Below are positions 62,599 through 64,000 of a DNA stretch of 64,000 bases, in pieces. A program made the translations under genes and the position numbers. Source of the stretch: Amycolatopsis anabasis (lineage in GTDB: Bacteria > Actinomycetota > Actinomycetes > Mycobacteriales > Pseudonocardiaceae); assembly GCF_009765355.1 (NCBI RefSeq), contig NZ_VTHK01000032.1, positions 1 to 64,000 on the forward strand. The letters run 5' to 3'. The notes under the pieces are model-generated. The model was not told the DNA's origin and did no database searches. It saw nothing but the letters and a program-made list of their open reading frames with translations. How positions within the stretch are numbered: the first letter of the stretch is position 1; every line of letters begins with the position of its first letter.

Positions 62599-63150
62599 GT
62601 GGCACGGACGAAGCCGGGCGAGCAGCGGCGGAGCGAACTACTCGACGCGGCGGAATCGCTCGTGCTGCGCGACGGCATCGATTCCCTCACCGTCGACGAC
62701 GTCACCGTCGGCGCCGGTGTCGCGAAGGGGACCTTCTACCTGCACTTCACGAACAAGGCCGATCTCATCGGCGCGCTCCGGGACCGCTACCGGGAACGCT
62801 TCGTGAGCCGGCAGCGCGAGGCCGCGCGCACGGCCGAGGGCATCGCCCGGGTCGAACAGTGGATCCTGGCCGGTATCACCGAATACCTCGGTGACATCCG
62901 GCTCCACGACGTGCTGTTCCAGCACACCTCGCGGCCCGAGCAGCCGACCCCGAACCTCGCCGTCGACGCCCTGCGCGACCTGATCAAGGAAATCGGCGCC
63001 GGTGTCCCCGATCCGGAAGCCGCGGCGGTCGTCCTGTACCACGCGATGCACGGCACCGCCGACCACATCCTGCACTTCCCCGGCGACCGGGAACGCATGC
63101 TGGCCGAAGTCACGCGTCTCTGCCGCGCGCTGCTGGCCGAGGTTCCCTAG
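62599..63150 (+). CDS. TetR/AcrR-family regulator
   Basis: 183 residues. HTH: LLDAAESLVLRDGIDSLTVD, DVTVGAGVAKGTFYLHF. The C-terminal domain has no assigned ligand. GTG 62599 follows GGAAGGGGACGAG. The gene faces the MFS transporter and reads towards the ABC gene. A short palindrome ATGAATGTCAT (62528-62538) lies in the divergent gap with the transporter, and a strong TetR-type palindrome lies ahead of the ABC gene. Either may be its site. Confidence 0.9.
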   Translation: MARTKPGEQRRSELLDAAESLVLRDGIDSLTVDDVTVGAGVAKGTFYLHFTNKADLIGALRDRYRERFVSRQREAARTAEGIARVEQWILAGITEYLGDIRLHDVLFQHTSRPEQPTPNLAVDALRDLIKEIGAGVPDPEAAAVVLYHAMHGTADHILHFPGDRERMLAEVTRLCRALLAEVP

Positions 63151-63221
63151 CGCCGGGGCTGATCCGGCCACACTGTTCCTCCCCGTCTTCGGTGGTCACG
63201 GCCCTGGTCGAGGGCTGCGAA

Positions 63222-63240
63222 TTAGGTTAGCCTATCCTCT
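63222..63240. promoter_or_regulatory. IdeR/DmdR-type iron box
   Basis: TTAGGTTAGCCTATCCTCT agrees with the 19-bp actinobacterial iron-box consensus at 16 positions (left half perfect, right half CTAtCCTct). It lies about 85 bp before the ABC gene start, so iron-replete repression is expected. Confidence 0.8.
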
Positions 63241-63250
63241 TGAAGATAAG

Positions 63251-63267
63251 TGACTGACTGTCGGTCA
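63251..63267. promoter_or_regulatory. TetR-type operator before the ABC gene
   Basis: TGACTGACTGTCGGTCA is a 17-bp palindrome with one imperfect base pair around a central T. It follows the iron box by 10 bp and precedes the ABC start by 57 bp. Double control by iron and a TetR protein is inferred; the adjacent TetR (62599-63150) is a candidate binder. Confidence 0.65.
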
Positions 63268-63324
63268 TTTCACGGGGACACTGGGACGTAGTGGCGTGAA
63301 CTGACGACACGACGGGAAAGGCTC

Positions 63325-64000
63325 ATGACAACCACGGACACGGCGACAACCACGGACCAGAACCGGGCGGCCCGGCCCGCCACACCCGACAAGCCGGCGC
63401 CGCCCGATCGGGACGCCCCGCGGCTGATGCGCGCCGGTGCGCTGGCCCGGCTGCTCCGCCCGGTGCGGACCCACCTGGTCGTCTGCGCAGTGCTCTCGGC
63501 GGTGGGCGCGGCGGTCGGGCTTGCCCCGTACGTGGCGGTCGCGGAGATCGCGCGCGCGGTGCTCGGCGCGGGCGGGGCGTCGGCGGCCACCGTGTGGACC
63601 TGGGTCGGCATCGGCGCGGCCGGTGCGTCCCTGCGGCTGGTGCTCGTCTTCGTGTCCTCCCGCCTCGGGCACTACGCCGACGCGGAGACGCTGCACCACC
63701 TGCGGGTGCGGATCGTGCGGCACCTGGGCGTCCTGCCGCTGGGCTGGTTCCGGGCGACCGGTTCGGGCGCGGTGAAGAAGGCGATGACCGACGATCTGGA
63801 GGAGATGCACCAGCTGATCGCCCACTCGCTGGGCGAGATGGTGGGCGCGGCCTCCGCGATCGTCGTCGGTTTCGGCTACCTGGTGTTCGTGGACTGGCGG
63901 ATGGCGCTGATCACCATCTCGGTCCTCGTCCTGATGGTGCTCTTCTTCCAGGTCGCGATGCGGTCGATGCCGGCCCACATGGCGCGCCTGTTCGCCGCCG
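63325..64000 (+). CDS. ABC transporter fused permease-ATPase, N-terminal part (siderophore type)
   Basis: The first 225 residues of a protein that runs off the window. After a Thr/Pro-rich hydrophilic leader, the membrane domain begins (LLRPVRTHLVVCAVLSAVGAAVG), with further helices around residues 90-115 and 165-200, and the intracellular coupling segment DDLEEMHQLIAHSLGEMVG. This is an ABC exporter fold; such half-size proteins (IrtA/IrtB-like and siderophore ABC pairs) usually come in two tandem genes. The ATPase domain is beyond base 64000. An iron box and a TetR palindrome lie in its promoter, pointing to siderophore or metal-chelate transport. Confidence 0.82.
   Translation, partial: MTTTDTATTTDQNRAARPATPDKPAPPDRDAPRLMRAGALARLLRPVRTHLVVCAVLSAVGAAVGLAPYVAVAEIARAVLGAGGASAATVWTWVGIGAAGASLRLVLVFVSSRLGHYADAETLHHLRVRIVRHLGVLPLGWFRATGSGAVKKAMTDDLEEMHQLIAHSLGEMVGAASAIVVGFGYLVFVDWRMALITISVLVLMVLFFQVAMRSMPAHMARLFAA

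Noticed and set aside
1..64000. tRNA, rRNA, CRISPR arrays and insertion sequences
   Set aside because: No cloverleaf with CCA-proximal signature, no regularly spaced direct repeats with spacers and no transposase-like protein were found by reading.

Overview
This is high-GC actinomycete DNA. SsgA-like and DUF397 proteins, a DUF222/HNH fragment, a snapalysin, an IdeR/DmdR-type iron box and several intergenic hairpin families point to Pseudonocardiaceae. The hairpins make me favour Amycolatopsis, but this genus call is inference from memory of repeat style, not a match I could run.

Layout. 0-26.5 kb is ordinary chromosome: a three-gene ABC exporter facing a TetR-P450 pair across a palindromic operator; TetR-LLM oxidoreductase, HD and sterol-desaturase-like genes; a GntR regulator, an M19 dipeptidase, a secreted snapalysin; an orphan histidine kinase facing a GT39 membrane glycosyltransferase; and a mannoside-utilisation locus (GH-A glycosidase, sugar ABC importer, GH38 alpha-mannosidase) with a perfect LacI-type operator. 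About 0.8 kb of gene-free, lower-GC DNA (26.6-27.4 kb) follows.

27.4-63.2 kb is a biosynthetic gene cluster whose logic matches the 2,2'-bipyridine antibiotics caerulomycin and collismycin. A lysine 2-aminotransferase-like enzyme and a NikD-like flavin oxidase would make picolinate. A stand-alone aryl-AMP ligase and a small carrier protein would activate and hold it. A PKS-NRPS (KS-AT-ACP-Cy-A(Cys)-PCP-degenerate terminal domain) adds malonate and cysteine, an NRPS (C-A-PCP) adds one more residue, and an in-operon acyl-CoA dehydrogenase, a type II thioesterase and an amidohydrolase assist or trim. A LuxE/LuxC-like pair could reduce the acid. A bicovalent BBE-type oxidase (CrmK-like), a class III aminotransferase (CrmG-like) and an ACAD-fold monooxygenase lacking the dehydrogenase Glu (CrmH-like candidate) would give the aldehyde, amine and oxime. 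Two class A FAD hydroxylases, two LuxR-type regulators, a MerR, a TetR and an AmpG/FptX-like transporter complete it. I recognise no methyltransferase and no flavin reductase.

63.2-64 kb begins an iron-box and TetR-operator controlled ABC exporter/siderophore-type ABC protein that runs off the window. Together with the FptX-like carrier it suggests that the chelating product is tied to iron handling. Most core biosynthetic genes are translationally coupled by ATGA/GTGA overlaps.
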